Assembly (NCBI GenBank): GCA_041686955.1
Contig: JAWLCV010000073.1
Coordinates: forward strand, 1 to 20,501
Reading direction: 5' to 3'
Source: UBA7803 sp041686955
GTDB lineage: Bacteria; Pseudomonadota; Gammaproteobacteria; Pseudomonadales; Azotimanducaceae
Length of the DNA stretch: 20,501 nt
Shown one piece after another: positions 7,207 to 13,893 of the stretch. Below the pieces are notes generated by a model that had not been told where the DNA came from, did not search any database, and saw only the letters and a program-made list of their open reading frames with translations. Within the stretch, counting starts at the first letter, position 1, and each line of letters starts with the position of its first letter. Both the position numbers and the translations under genes were made by a program.

Positions 7207-7611
7207 GTGTCTTTGGACAAAGAAATTCAGGACGCGACCAAGCAGATCCCCGAGTGCGTGGCCGGCGGTTACGTCGATCTCGCCAGCGGCATGTTGCTGG
7301 GAGTGAAGACCGTGGACTCCCATCCCACGGAGGTGATGGATCTGCTGGCCGCGGCCACGGCGGATCTGTTCCAGGGCGACAACGTGGTGACCATCGAGAA
7401 CATCTTCAAGAAGGCGCGCGGCATCGAGGTGGACAACCACCACTACTTCCAGGAAATGATCGTGCTGAGCGACAACCTGATCCACATCTTCATCCGCGGC
7501 AAGCAGTACGTGGATCACGTGGCCTGCTTCGTCTGCCGCAAGAGCGCCAACATCGGCATGGCGCTGACCAAGGCGCGCGCCGCGGTTCCGAAGCTCGAAG
7601 CGGTGGTCTGA
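7207..7611 (+). CDS. Roadblock/LC7-like protein 1
   Basis: This 134-residue soluble protein has the size and pattern of a single Roadblock/LC7 domain. It shows an N-terminal helix, VAGGYVDLASGMLLGV as the first strand pair, a central helix and a C-terminal sheet-plus-helix ending CRKSANIGMALTKARAAV. Such proteins dimerise and act as GAPs or adaptors for Ras-like GTPases, as MglB does for MglA. The start is GTG 7207, supported by AAGGAG at 7195-7200 with 6-base spacing. It contains a CFVC motif near 107-110, which could be structural or metal-binding but may be incidental. It lies 45 bases after the ABC-phosphatase gene, the widest gap in the operon, with its own strong ribosome-binding site. 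Confidence 0.75.
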   Translation: MSLDKEIQDATKQIPECVAGGYVDLASGMLLGVKTVDSHPTEVMDLLAAATADLFQGDNVVTIENIFKKARGIEVDNHHYFQEMIVLSDNLIHIFIRGKQYVDHVACFVCRKSANIGMALTKARAAVPKLEAVV

Positions 7612-7621
7612 CCCGGGCCGG

Positions 7622-8023
7622 GTGCCGAGCGTGGCGAAGAAGACATCGGCTGCAGACGCGGAGGCGATTCGGGTTCAGCTCAAGCAGCTGAACAGCAAAT
7701 CGTCGAGCATCGAGGCTTCCGCCGTGATGACCCGCGACGGTTTCCCGATCGCCTCCGTGCTCGCCAAGGAGATCGACCCTGATCGCCTCGGCGCGATATC
7801 GGCTTCGCTGCTCTCGCTCGCTCAGAAGACCGCGAGCGACCTCGCCAGAGGCGATCTCGAACAGGTGCTCATTCACGGCACCGAGGGATTCGTGCTGATG
7901 GTTCAGGTGGGCAACCGACAGGTGCTCTCCGTGGTCTCGAAGCCGGACTCGAAGCTGGGAATGCTTCTGGTCGAAACCAAGCGGGTGGCGGCCGAGGTCG
8001 CCGCGCTGCTCGGCCACGGGTGA
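7622..8023 (+). CDS. Roadblock/LC7 family protein 2
   Basis: This is a 133-residue single-domain Roadblock/LC7 protein. The typical pattern is clear: helix, then ASAVMTRDGFPIASVL (strand-turn-strand), a long helix ISASLLSLAQKTASDLARG, then EQVLIHGTEGFVLMVQV and a final helix after SKLGMLLVETKRVA. It is closer to the canonical family than the preceding gene. With that gene it makes a non-identical Roadblock pair beside one GTPase, suggesting a heterodimer or two regulators with different roles. GTG 7622 was chosen as the start; GTG 7631 is equally possible and would remove three residues. Neither has a strong Shine-Dalgarno sequence. It lies 10 bases after the previous gene and 6 before the next. 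Confidence 0.85.
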   Translation: MPSVAKKTSAADAEAIRVQLKQLNSKSSSIEASAVMTRDGFPIASVLAKEIDPDRLGAISASLLSLAQKTASDLARGDLEQVLIHGTEGFVLMVQVGNRQVLSVVSKPDSKLGMLLVETKRVAAEVAALLGHG

Positions 8024-8029
8024 TCGCGG

Positions 8030-9268
8030 ATGCGGCTGAAGGTCCGCCGGCAACCAGTGCGGTCAGGCGCAGCCACGGCGCCCGCCGGAAGGCTGCGCGG
8101 CATGTTCGGCGGCCGGCGCAGCCACGCCCGGCGCATGTCGTTCATCAACGAGGCCCTGGAACGGCACTGGAACCTGGGCTCCAACGTCATCATCGCCTGG
8201 GCGATCACCACCGATGCGCTGCTGATTCTCGCGGCGCCTTTCGCTTCCTTGAGCCGGTTCATCGACCAGCGTGCACCCAACGGGCGCACTCGGCCGCACA
8301 TCAAGGCGGACGAGTTCCTGTCGTCGGTTCTGAGCGGCTCGCGGCTCATGTCGGAAGCGGAGCTGACCTGGATCGCCCGGACCCTGGACGCCGAGGTGAA
8401 GAGCGTGCCGTTCGTCGAGGCGGCGTCTCTCACCGACCTGGAGCTGGAGCAGATCGATCTGTGCGTGCGCCGCTACGGCATGCAGTTCAAACGGGAGCGC
8501 GCCGTATTGCTCGTCGACATCGTCGACTTTTCTCTGGCGGATCCGGTGAAGCAGATCACCCTCATCAACAGCCTCTCTCTTTCGCTGAACTGGGCGGAGC
8601 GCCAGCTTCAGCTTCTGCGCAGCGGGGCCACCCTCGCCCGTTCCTCCACCGGCGACGGCTTCTACGTCTGGAACCGCGACGACGGCCCCTGCTCGTCCCG
8701 CGACCTCTACGACTTCCTGCACCTGGTCCTGACCCACAACGCCCTTCAGGCCTCTGCCGGCGTCGGCGATCTGGTCCCCCGGCTGAAGGTGGCGTTTCAC
8801 ATCGGCAACTACTGCGACCTCTATCAGTGCAACGGGCTCAAGCCCGGGGAACAGAGCATCATCGTCGGCAACGTGACCGTGGAGCTGGCGCGCATCCTGG
8901 AGCCCGCTCAGCCGGGACAGATCATCATCGGAGACTTCATGGTCAGCCGCGTCGCCTCGGCGGCCGGCCGTCCGGTGGGCATCGATACCGTGGAGTTTCT
9001 GAACGAGCACCAGTCGTTCCTCGACCGGATCACCCCGTTCACCATCGACGGACGCCGAGTCGAGCAGGTGCGCTGCTATCTCACCGGACCCCGGCGACGT
9101 AACGGCAGCTATGACGTCTCCGTGTATCGCATCACCGACAAGCACGGCAAGCAGCGTGACGTCTTCAACGCCAAGCTCAATATCGTGCTCGACGCGGGAC
9201 AGACCATTCAGCTCGGTCTGCAGGACACCGCGGTTGCGCTGTTTCGCGCCGGCCGGGTCCGCGGCTGA
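8030..9268 (+). CDS. Divergent class III adenylate/guanylate cyclase-like protein
   Basis: This 412-residue protein has a cyclase homology domain at about residues 155-310. AVLLVDIVDFS carries the first metal Asp (D163), STGDGF the second (D209), LKVAFHIGNY matches the conserved strand, and ARILEPAQPGQIIIGD matches the end of the domain. Both metal aspartates are kept. The usual substrate Lys before GDG is replaced (SSTGDG), and the usual D-x-x-N-x-x-x-R region reads GNVTVELAR. It may use another nucleotide or only bind one. Residues 40-80 contain a moderately hydrophobic stretch, not a clear membrane helix. The C-terminal 100 residues look like a separate beta-rich domain I do not recognise. 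ATG 8030 lies 6 bases after the previous stop; ATG 8102 and 8135 are alternatives. Confidence 0.78.
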   Translation: MRLKVRRQPVRSGAATAPAGRLRGMFGGRRSHARRMSFINEALERHWNLGSNVIIAWAITTDALLILAAPFASLSRFIDQRAPNGRTRPHIKADEFLSSVLSGSRLMSEAELTWIARTLDAEVKSVPFVEAASLTDLELEQIDLCVRRYGMQFKRERAVLLVDIVDFSLADPVKQITLINSLSLSLNWAERQLQLLRSGATLARSSTGDGFYVWNRDDGPCSSRDLYDFLHLVLTHNALQASAGVGDLVPRLKVAFHIGNYCDLYQCNGLKPGEQSIIVGNVTVELARILEPAQPGQIIIGDFMVSRVASAAGRPVGIDTVEFLNEHQSFLDRITPFTIDGRRVEQVRCYLTGPRRRNGSYDVSVYRITDKHGKQRDVFNAKLNIVLDAGQTIQLGLQDTAVALFRAGRVRG

Positions 9269-9280
9269 CGGGATACGCCC

Positions 9281-9664
9281 ATGGCTGACGACATCACGCC
9301 CATGAACCTTCGTCTGCTCGGCTTCGCAGCCAACGCCGAGCAGACCCTGCGACTCGCCCTGCGAGAGCTGGCCGGGAATCGTTTTCGTGTGGTCGAGGAC
9401 GAGGGCGCCGACATCTGCGTCATCGACTTCACATCCGCCGACCCAGACGGCCTGGCGTGGCTGGAGCGATCCGGCTGCCCCGCCATCGTCATCGGCGGCG
9501 AGCCCGGATCCGAAGCGGCGCGCCTGTGGCTGCCCAAGCCGTTCAAGGTGTCGCGGCTCGTAGGCATTCTGCAGCGAATCTACGACGCCAACGGGCCGGA
9601 CGGCATCCGCCTCGACCTCGACTTTCTTTCGCTGGACGAGCTCGACGCCCGAGGGAACCCATGA
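9281..9664 (+). CDS. Stand-alone pseudo-receiver, paralogue of the operon's first gene product
   Basis: This 127-residue protein consists of one receiver-like domain plus a short acidic tail. LRLLGFAANAEQTLRLAL and PKPFKVSRLVGILQRI match the first helix and last strand-helix of the N-terminal domain of the protein at 4155-5264. An Asp in DICVIDF occupies the likely phospho-site strand and the Lys of PKPF is kept. The acidic pair normally found at the end of strand 1 is absent, so it is probably not a classical phospho-acceptor. A role as partner or competitor of the longer paralogue is inference. It starts 12 bases after the cyclase-like gene, and its TGA overlaps the next ATG (ATGA, 9661-9664). 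Confidence 0.72.
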   Translation: MADDITPMNLRLLGFAANAEQTLRLALRELAGNRFRVVEDEGADICVIDFTSADPDGLAWLERSGCPAIVIGGEPGSEAARLWLPKPFKVSRLVGILQRIYDANGPDGIRLDLDFLSLDELDARGNP

Positions 9665-10314
9665 GTATCAGTTGCCCGAGGTGCGCAGGCAGCGGCGCCT
9701 GGCGGCTGGCGGACGGCCGTTACCGGTGCAAGTCGTGCCGGAGCCGCTTCTCCAACGCCTCGATCTGGCGGTCTTTCCGCATTGCGGATTCCAAGAAGTC
9801 GCTGCTGCTGGAACGGTTCGTGTTCGGCACGCCCATCCGGCGCCAGCGCTTCCGGCCGGCGGCGAGCGCACCCACGGCAGAGCGCTTCTACCGCGCCATC
9901 CGCGCCTACTGCCTGCTCGAATCCGCCCGCTACCCTGTCGCGGCCACGCTCCCCAGCTCCGCAGTCGCGGTAACCGACCGGGGCGCCTTCGTGGCGGGTT
10001 CCCGCTTGTGCCAGGGCAGGCAGCCGCTCGGCGCCGCCGCGCTACGAGTTCCCGGAGCGTCCCACCGGATCCTCGGCGTCGAGGTAACGCCCTACGACGT
10101 CGACGAAGCCGCCGTGGGCGCCTTCCTCGCCTTCGCGGGCCATTGGATCGACATCCTGCGTCATTACCCCGGCCGCTCCACCGATCTGCTGATCGCCGAG
10201 ATCTGCTGGCGCTTCAACAATCGCGACAGCGACGTCTTCAAGCTGCTGATGGAAGGGCTGAAGAGAACCTCCCGCAACGATGTCGCCGGCATCCTCGCGA
10301 GCTGGCGGGGGTGA
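9661..10314 (+). CDS. IS1595-like transposase homologue, shortened and operon-embedded
   Basis: This 217-residue protein begins with a zinc ribbon (C5-x2-C8, C23-x2-C26: CPRC...CKSC) followed by SRFSNASIW and a helical region. The order matches the N-terminus of IS1595/ISXO2 transposases, and IAEICWRFNNRD near the end resembles their conserved C-terminal helix (EFxxRYNRR-like). The middle, where the DDE nuclease core should lie, is short, and I cannot identify a full catalytic triad. Members of this family are usually nearer 300 residues. No terminal inverted repeats or target duplication are apparent, and the start overlaps the previous gene by ATGA. The simplest reading is a domesticated DNA- or protein-binding derivative serving the operon. 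A decayed insertion element is the alternative. It converges on the next gene with 7 bases between stops. Confidence 0.65.
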   Translation: MSISCPRCAGSGAWRLADGRYRCKSCRSRFSNASIWRSFRIADSKKSLLLERFVFGTPIRRQRFRPAASAPTAERFYRAIRAYCLLESARYPVAATLPSSAVAVTDRGAFVAGSRLCQGRQPLGAAALRVPGASHRILGVEVTPYDVDEAAVGAFLAFAGHWIDILRHYPGRSTDLLIAEICWRFNNRDSDVFKLLMEGLKRTSRNDVAGILASWRG

Positions 10315-10321
10315 GGGTCGT

Positions 10322-10693
10322 CTAGATTCCGGGATCCACCGCCTTGTAGGGGATCAGCGGTTTCGGCGGCACCGGCTCCCGGCACGCCTTGCGGGCAGTC
10401 TCGACCACGGAACGGAAGCCTTCCCGGAGCACCACGGTGAGCATGGGGTCTCGATTGCAGTCGTAGGCGCGGCAGATCCGCGGACGCTGGTGATAGATGG
10501 CGCAGCGTCCGCTCTCCGGATCCTGATGAATGCAGCGGCCGGACGCCGGATCCTTGTCCACACAGCGCTTTTCCGCATTGTCCGGCTGCGTGGGATCCCG
10601 CTCGTCCGGCTCCAGCCGCACCAGCAGCCGACAGCAATAGCTGCTGCAGCCCAGACGACGGCCGGCGTCGCAATCCACGGTGTAGGCGGACAT
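10322..10693 (-). CDS. YkgJ-family cysteine-cluster protein
   Basis: This 123-residue protein is rich in cysteines: C8 and C16, the pair at C20-C21 (SYCC), and later Cys in RCIHQ, RCAIYHQRPRICRAYDC. The RPRxCRxYDC pattern is typical of the YkgJ/UPF0153 family, thought to bind zinc or an Fe-S cluster; its biochemical role is not established. The start has GGGAG upstream with suitable spacing. It lies 15 bases downstream of the YbjN-like gene on the same strand, so the two are probably co-transcribed. Confidence 0.85.
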   Translation of the reverse strand: MSAYTVDCDAGRRLGCSSYCCRLLVRLEPDERDPTQPDNAEKRCVDKDPASGRCIHQDPESGRCAIYHQRPRICRAYDCNRDPMLTVVLREGFRSVVETARKACREPVPPKPLIPYKAVDPGI

Positions 10694-10708
10694 GGATCCG
10701 GCTCCCGC

Positions 10709-11188
10709 TCAGAGCCCGATGTGGTCCTCGAAGGCGGCGACGCTGGCTTCCCACCACTCGAAAGCCGACTCGAAGTTCTTGCGCGACATGCCGGCCTTCA
10801 GCACCATCGGCATCTCCAGCCACGGGTCGTTCTCGTCGTCGCGGTAGGCCCGCCCCACCAGTTGCTTCGCATTCCACGCATTCACGGTCTCGAGCTCGAC
10901 ACCGGGATCCAGGTCGTAGCCGACGGAGAACAACAGGAAATCACAGCGGTTGTGGCGCTTCTCGTGGCACCCGTAGAACAGGATCGCGAAGTCCGTGCCA
11001 CCCACGCTCGAGCGGATCATGGGATCGCCCACGTCGTCCTTGTCCAGTTGCGCCCGATAGCCGAGCTTCTGAATGACGGACACCAGCCTGTCCGGCTTGG
11101 TGGCGTCCACCATGTCGGCTGCCTGCCCTTCCGGGACACACGCCGCCGTCAACAACAGGGCGGCACAGAGGTTCATCACGACTCTCAC
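10709..11188 (-). CDS. Exported YbjN-domain protein (GTG start)
   Basis: This 159-residue protein has a signal peptide (MRVVMNLCAALLLTAACVPEGQA, cleavage about residue 23) followed by a YbjN-like domain. The domain is recognisable from FAILFYGCHE, an intervening Cys, FSVGYDLDPGVELETVNAWN and RAYRDDENDPWLEM. YbjN proteins are of uncertain function; the fold resembles class I type III secretion chaperones. GTG 11188 was chosen because AAAGGAGA (11195-11202) lies 6 bases upstream; ATG 11176 is an internal alternative. A Cys after LLTAA at residue 16 could be read as a lipobox (LTAAC), so a lipoprotein is possible. It lies 38 bases after the globin-fusion gene. Confidence 0.8.
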   Translation of the reverse strand: MRVVMNLCAALLLTAACVPEGQAADMVDATKPDRLVSVIQKLGYRAQLDKDDVGDPMIRSSVGGTDFAILFYGCHEKRHNRCDFLLFSVGYDLDPGVELETVNAWNAKQLVGRAYRDDENDPWLEMPMVLKAGMSRKNFESAFEWWEASVAAFEDHIGL

Positions 11189-11226
11189 GCGGGTTCTCCT
11201 TTCATTCAAGATCCGATGACGGCCGC

Positions 11227-12858
11227 TCAACGCGCCTCCAACGCAGAGCACCCGGCACAATAGGTCTCGCCTGTGCGCAGGTGGTAACGCACCTGCTCGC
11301 CGGCATCGATGCCCGCCTCGCAACTGTCGCAGAGCGAGCCCACCTCGAGAGTCATCTCACCGAAACCCTCGAGCGTCATCTCCTCGCCGTCCACGACCCG
11401 CGGCCAGGCCTGGGTCTTCACCACGTCCGGGCGGTAGATCTCCTCCGCCGCCTCCCAGCGCCGTATCCAGCGCTCCTCGAGGCCATGGTCCCGGGCCGCC
11501 TGAGCCAGCAGATCCAGGCGGTGGTCGAACAGCTCGTCGGAGATCACCATCCAGTGGTGGGCGTTGCGCGGCCGGTCTCCGAAGTAGCATAGCTCCCCAG
11601 TGAACGCGCGCTTCAGGAACGAGTACTGCTTCTCGATGAGCCGCTGTTTGGTCACGTTGCGGAAGAAGGGCGAGAGCAGCGGGTCGGCATATACCCGGGC
11701 GTAGAACGTGCGCAGGATCTCGTGCATCAGCGTGCCCTCGCCCAGCGCAGCCCACAGCTCCGGATCCGGCGGCGGAAACGCTACCTCCGGCCTGCGCCAG
11801 GGCGCCGTCGCGGAATCGTCTTCCGCCCGCCTGCCGTAGGGCTCGGCGTGGCCGGCCGACCGCTCGCCGGTTGAACGTTCCCGAGCGCGAAGGTCGGTCA
11901 GCTCGAACGGATCGACTCGAATATCTCCCTCGGCGACCCCCGCACCGCGGAAATCCCGGGCGGCGGACTCGACCATGGCGGGGTCCCCGGCGACGTGCAC
12001 GCGCCAGCCTTCGAGCTGGGCGTGGTCGGCTCGCGCCACCGCATCGGCGCGGCCACGGCGCATTCCCCGCGGTACTCGCGCCCCCGAGACGCACGGGTGG
12101 TAGTGCAGGTTGGCGTGCTCGGCGGCGAGCGCGGTCAACGCGTCCTGGAGATAGAGACCGGCCGCCTGCCGGCTGCCGTGATACACGTGAATGGGGCCCG
12201 TATGCCCCTGGCTCAGGGCGTCGCGCAGTATCCCCCACAGAGGCGCGAGACCGGTCCCCGCGCCCACCAGCAGCAGCGGCCGATCGAGGTCTCCCGGCTC
12301 GTAGAAGTTGTCACCGGAGGGGCCGTGCAGCTCCACCTCGTCGCCTTCGCTGAGCTCGTCGGCGATCCAGTTGCTCAGCACGCCGTTCTCGCGGCGGGCG
12401 ACGTGCAGTTCCAGAAAGTAGTCGGTCTCCGGCACCGAAGCCAGGGAGTAGCTGCGCGCCACGCCCCGCGGGTTGCGCAGATTCACGAACTGGCCGGCGC
12501 GGTAACTCAACACAGTGGCCGGCTCCAGCAACAGCCGGCACACGGATCGGCTGAGCATCTCCTTGCCCGCGACCATGGCCGATACATAGAGATCGTCGGG
12601 CCGCGGCGGCGCCAGCTCCAGATCCTCCCCCGGCCGGCACCGGCACGGCAGAAAGTAACCCAACGCCTGCAGCGACGGCTTGATCCCCGCCGTAGCACGC
12701 TCCCCCACCTCGCCGCTGACGCTGCGCATCATGCAGACGTGGCAAACGCCGTTGCGGCAGGAGAACGGCACTTCGGCGCCCTGCCGAATGAGCGCATCGA
12801 GCACCGTCTCGGAGTCCCGGCACTGGTAGGTTCGGCCTTCGTAGATGATCGCGGGCAT
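11227..12858 (-). CDS. [2Fe-2S] ferredoxin - FAD/NAD reductase - truncated haemoglobin - Zn-ribbon fusion
   Basis: This 543-residue soluble protein is predicted to pass electrons from NAD(P)H through FAD and a [2Fe-2S] centre to a haem globin. Residues 1-85 are a plant-type ferredoxin (C34-x4-C39-x2-C42, C72). Residues 90-320 are an FNR module with RSYS at 135-138 for FAD and GAGTG at 199-203 for NAD(P)H. An Arg/Glu-rich linker (about 325-360) follows. Residues 370-485 are a truncated globin (FYARVYADPLLSPFF, proximal His434 or His435). The tail has C510-x2-C513 and C534-x2-C537, a likely zinc ribbon. NO dioxygenation or O2-linked chemistry is the natural guess, by analogy with flavohaemoglobin, but the domain order is reversed. 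ATG 12858 is preferred to GTG 12876 because the partial copy near 18.6 kb keeps the frame only from that ATG. Confidence 0.9.
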   Translation of the reverse strand: MPAIIYEGRTYQCRDSETVLDALIRQGAEVPFSCRNGVCHVCMMRSVSGEVGERATAGIKPSLQALGYFLPCRCRPGEDLELAPPRPDDLYVSAMVAGKEMLSRSVCRLLLEPATVLSYRAGQFVNLRNPRGVARSYSLASVPETDYFLELHVARRENGVLSNWIADELSEGDEVELHGPSGDNFYEPGDLDRPLLLVGAGTGLAPLWGILRDALSQGHTGPIHVYHGSRQAAGLYLQDALTALAAEHANLHYHPCVSGARVPRGMRRGRADAVARADHAQLEGWRVHVAGDPAMVESAARDFRGAGVAEGDIRVDPFELTDLRARERSTGERSAGHAEPYGRRAEDDSATAPWRRPEVAFPPPDPELWAALGEGTLMHEILRTFYARVYADPLLSPFFRNVTKQRLIEKQYSFLKRAFTGELCYFGDRPRNAHHWMVISDELFDHRLDLLAQAARDHGLEERWIRRWEAAEEIYRPDVVKTQAWPRVVDGEEMTLEGFGEMTLEVGSLCDSCEAGIDAGEQVRYHLRTGETYCAGCSALEAR

Positions 12859-12893
12859 CCGGCGATTTTCGCCCACTACAGCACTCGGAGGAC
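12797..12893 (-). repeat. Copy A of a diverged direct repeat: 5' end and upstream of the globin-fusion gene
   Basis: This stretch covers roughly the first 20 codons and 35 upstream bases of the globin-fusion gene. It matches 18625-18722 in the same orientation. By eye, 51 of 68 bases agree without gaps for 12797-12864 against 18625-18692. After a 1-base offset, about 20 of 28 agree further upstream. The identical 14-base core is TCGAGCACCGTCTC (plus strand). Confidence 0.75.
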
Positions 12894-12926
12894 GTGAAAG
12901 GAGTCACGCAAAGCACCTTTCGCCTT

Positions 12927-13751
12927 TCATTTCCCATAGCCGGGCCTGGGTCGACACGATAATGTGCCCGACCCTGACGCCACCAGCGTACCTTGTTGGG
13001 TCCACAGGCGATTGTGAAAGCTGATTCGCCCATCGCTCGCGACGGGGGCATAGGCGTCAGACAGCAGCCATTCGCCGAAGTGGCCGGTGTGGAATTCAGT
13101 CGAGAGTGCAAGCGTGGGTGCAATGTACTCCGGCTCTCCAACATGGGCATGAGCCGCGGCCGGCCAGGCGTAGCTATCAAGTAGCACGACGGCACGCGCG
13201 GCGTTGAGAAACGAATTGTCGTAGTCGTCGAACTCTCGGAACCGCAGCCAGTCCCGCTGTCTGGGAGTGCCGGACTCGCGCTGCTGCCAATGAACCCCAT
13301 CGATGCTGCGCTGCTCCAGGTTTGCCCAGAACGGCTGCGTGGCCAACGCTCCCTCTATCTGGTCTGTAGATTTCAAGCCTTGCGGCATCGGCACGTCGGG
13401 CATCGCCGGATCGTGGTGCTCGAAGCCCGGCTTCGCCTCTCCGGTCCAGACCATGAGCTCGAGAATCGGCTTTTGGGACTGAACGACAGAGGCGCGAACG
13501 GACTCGGCCGTCTTGGTCCTCTTGTGGGACAACACTCGGATGTCGATCGGCCCGAACTCTGGTACGCCCAGGAAATGACAACTCAGCGACATTGGCGCCG
13601 AGAAATGAGACTCCCGCTCGACGGCTCGAAGGGCCACAGCAATAGTGAAGCCGCCATGGGGCATCCACACGCTCCACTGCTCGCTCAAATGGCCGGTGTA
13701 GGAGCCTTCTCCGCCGTCCACGGCCGTGTCCCGCGCCAGGTTTCCGATCAT
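12927..13751 (-). CDS. TesB-like acyl-CoA thioesterase family protein
   Basis: This 274-residue protein probably has a double hot-dog fold and hydrolyses acyl-CoA thioesters. The N-terminal WMPHGGFTIAVALRAV corresponds to the PxGGxxxAxxxxA helix of this family. PMSLSCHFLGVPEFG and IRVLSHKRTKTAESVRASV follow as expected hot-dog strands, and the second hot dog contains LSTEFHTGHFGEWLL, DGRISFHNRLWTQQGTLVASG and the C-terminal TLSCRPR. A strong AAAGGAGG (13756-13763) precedes the ATG. The substrate is unknown. It diverges from an AraC-type regulator that may control it, and it lies 68 bases before the globin-fusion gene on the same strand. Confidence 0.82.
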   Translation of the reverse strand: MIGNLARDTAVDGGEGSYTGHLSEQWSVWMPHGGFTIAVALRAVERESHFSAPMSLSCHFLGVPEFGPIDIRVLSHKRTKTAESVRASVVQSQKPILELMVWTGEAKPGFEHHDPAMPDVPMPQGLKSTDQIEGALATQPFWANLEQRSIDGVHWQQRESGTPRQRDWLRFREFDDYDNSFLNAARAVVLLDSYAWPAAAHAHVGEPEYIAPTLALSTEFHTGHFGEWLLSDAYAPVASDGRISFHNRLWTQQGTLVASGSGTLSCRPRPGYGK

Positions 13752-13893
13752 GATTCCTCCTTTCGTCCATCTACTGCGCTGCGATCAAATTCGACAACAC
13801 GAAGCGCCGCTGCCTCGTTCGCCGTTCTCCCGTGTCCGAGGTTGGTATACAGTTTCACGTGCCGACTGTCTTGAACGAAACGGACATCTGTGG
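13752..13893. promoter_or_regulatory. Divergent control region, thioesterase/AraC regulator 1
   Basis: This 142-base gap must hold both promoters. TATACA at 13846-13851 is the best -10-like element on the plus strand, but no matching -35 box is obvious. The minus-strand gene has a perfect AAAGGAGG ribosome-binding site at 13756-13763. Confidence 0.35.

Noticed and set aside
6100..7518. Minus-strand open frame of over 470 codons opposite the ABC-phosphatase gene
   Set aside because: All catalytic motifs are on the plus strand; the antisense frame runs across two real genes and shows no recognisable domain.
8063..9145. Minus-strand open frame opposite the cyclase-like gene
   Set aside because: It is antisense to a gene with conserved cyclase motifs; its Val/Asp/Gly/Arg-rich translation is typical of a shadow.
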